From NCBI GenBank assembly GCA_016868875.1, contig VGFN01000020.1, positions 1 through 15,441 of the forward strand: DNA of 15,441 bases, read 5' to 3'. Position numbers and translations under genes: made by a program. Under the pieces are notes generated by a model, which saw only the letters and a program-made list of their open reading frames with translations, did not search any database and was not told where the DNA came from. The DNA is from Bacteroidota bacterium (GTDB taxonomy: Bacteria > Bacteroidota > Bacteroidia > UBA7662). Positions within the stretch are counted from its first letter, which is position 1; every line of letters starts with the position of its first letter. Shown here piece after piece: positions 15,201 through 15,441 of this stretch.

Positions 15201-15441
15201 ACTCCTCTTTGCCAAGGGTTGACTGCAGTACCCATCGCCACCGGTAGCCAATTGTCCGGTAACACATCAAAGTTATCGTTGCCTGGAACAGAAAGAATCG
15301 GCACTCCGTACATCTGAACCGAAGCCGAGTCGTTGGAACTGTTACCATCCTGACCCAAAGCGGTATAAGCCGATAAGGTAAACCAACGAAGGGGTGCTGA
15401 CATGATGGAATCCAAACGAAGAGCCGTTGCCGTAATAGCCC
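12221..15441 (-). CDS. Large multidomain surface/secreted protein with T9SS sorting domain (5' end outside window)
   Basis: At least 1,072 residues are visible; the frame has no stop up to the right edge, so the start lies outside. Residues below count from the TTG at 15415. Three jelly-roll/MAM-like domains lie at about 46-232, 460-645 and 762-963. The first and third share a pattern of FD, SSPN.W and LYSP/LSPLYNF, and they end in similar strands (GVIVDNWAIV, NFIDDLIIYN, GWSIDDFCFE). They alternate with CARDB-like beta-sandwich repeats at about 1-45 (partial), 233-345, 346-452 and 646-755, each with a motif like YTLKVFTQLTGD....NDT. The end (980-1064) is a type A sorting domain: SQNFPNPASD, ELRDLYGRPVW, LAQGLYYYTL and the basic end KLTKKLLISR. 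No catalytic motif is seen, so an adhesin or surface-layer role is likely but unproven. The stop at 12221 overlaps the rpmE2 promoter. Confidence 0.85.
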   Translation of the reverse strand, partial: AITATALRLDSIMSAPLRWFTLSAYTALGQDGNSSNDSASVQMYGVPILSVPGNDNFDVLPDNWLPVAMGTAVNPWQRGVPTGPQLNAAFSSPNVWGTVLNGNPTSGQGGYVLSPLYNFRSSVNTSLKLRVNRRLGTSGSAFRISYVDELFSSWQTLGQVSDPTGVNWYNTTGTIGGIAGPAWNGNSGSSGGVADFVEHSLELPTQFNYRNNRVRFRLDFQSGFTPSEGVIVDNWAIVPPPAREVGMRQILKPVACPDSLKATDTIRVVIRNYGGDTLFSIPFNYRYDNQPPVLGASPYLYTTPLPPASEATVTLPAIQSPLPPGTYTLKVFTQLTGDARTTNDTITRCIKAIPVNDLIMINNIVPTSAICYPSGLRQVKFRIRNIGHSPTTSFTAGYRIDNLPSVIQNFTRVIQPNAFDTIIINTPANIPNGYTTIRLFVNGGTVDPVRNNDTLAVTLFGREALNLIHTNNFERQGYAPYCDTALSNAVTDIRYTPVPAINNSPDYAMYMGTEFSGASFNTIIPLNPWADSWNGSYLSRVVFPVNTANRSNIRIRFKLLQVAGDNAADKRISLLRVVANGRQVGPTLQPLVVTAANNPFQTIDLGLDTCYVAGDPLVIEFQSKCRYRFLPAGTGGTDRNGNFIDDLIIYNSVPNGAEVVEVLYDPPFPTANTLVTAKARIRNNANPTYVLNNLNLDLKLNGTSVQNLVVPMTLPFMKDTLYAFSNTFNLNIGSNALCVASSLPNGLADNFPLDDTSCTNAVGFPLIDTFPYCNNFDEGQPAWLTRNPVTLRSSGNTWTFGTPSKGLINGAASSPNAWYISADSLYKPYDSSALYSPIFQTIKDSCYVVKFKTLWMTDFFANDTTTRPLHGDGGTLEYSTDGGVKWNSFGYLDTLTNEWYNAIVQALAVFNSQQNIVGFGWSGLSPSLYVPMQQIFNTTDNAQVIFRFRFGSDYAFQGEGWSIDDFCFELLPGPCEVVSVPDLGDMGLVLSQNFPNPASDLTTVAYYLPKGGKARFELRDLYGRPVWGRSLGLQEGGWYKEGIETASLAQGLYYYTLIFEGRKLTKKLLISR

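Noticed and set aside
2..15440. CRISPR array, tRNA, rRNA, insertion sequence, phage or defence genes
   Set aside because: I looked on both strands and found no regularly spaced repeats, no cloverleaf-like sequence, no transposase or integrase motifs and no terminal inverted repeats. All large frames are explained by known families or by the T9SS cargo.

Overview
This window comes from a bacterium of the phylum Bacteroidota. Four things point there: a PorT-type component of the type IX secretion system (T9SS) directly behind ubiE/menG, a large surface protein ending in a T9SS C-terminal sorting domain, -7 promoter elements of the Bacteroidota form TAnnTTTG, and Bacteroidota-like versions of dcd and mnmE. 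By eye the base composition is close to half G+C. I cannot place it below phylum.

Layout from left to right. (1) mnmE (minus, tRNA modification GTPase) diverges from a small plus-strand gene encoding only the first lobe of a phosphate acetyltransferase. That gene runs tail-to-tail into a DUF2400/TIGR02757 gene. (2) A trans-sulfuration PLP enzyme (metB/CGL-like) lies upstream of the DUF2400 gene on the minus strand and diverges from dnaG (primase). (3) dnaG converges on a 4'-phosphopantetheinyl transferase gene, with a 22-bp tandem duplication at the junction. That gene in turn diverges from dcd with start codons about 14 nt apart. (4) dcd converges with a minus-strand run ubiE -> porT -> SDR oxidoreductase; the dcd and SDR stop codons interlock. 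(5) engB (plus) diverges from ubiE and converges with a secreted endonuclease/exonuclease/phosphatase-family gene, again with interlocked stops. (6) On the minus strand, the 3' part of a very large T9SS-exported multidomain protein is followed by rpmE2 (ribosomal protein L31 type B) and then the nuclease gene. rpmE2 has a near-consensus promoter and a strong intrinsic terminator. That terminator lies inside the signal-peptide codons of the nuclease ORF.

The window is mostly housekeeping: translation and tRNA modification (mnmE, engB, rpmE2), replication and nucleotide supply (dnaG, dcd), menaquinone synthesis (ubiE), sulfur amino acids (metB/CGL) and carrier-protein activation (PPTase). The link with secretion is that porT builds the system which probably exports the large protein at the right end and possibly the nuclease. 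Packing is very dense; no gap exceeds about 115 nt. I see no tRNA, rRNA, CRISPR array, transposon, phage gene or recognisable defence system. I found no convincing new multi-gene system. The oddities worth following are the terminator inside a coding region, the half-length Pta protein, the HhH-GPD-like signature in the DUF2400 protein, and the overlapping gene ends.
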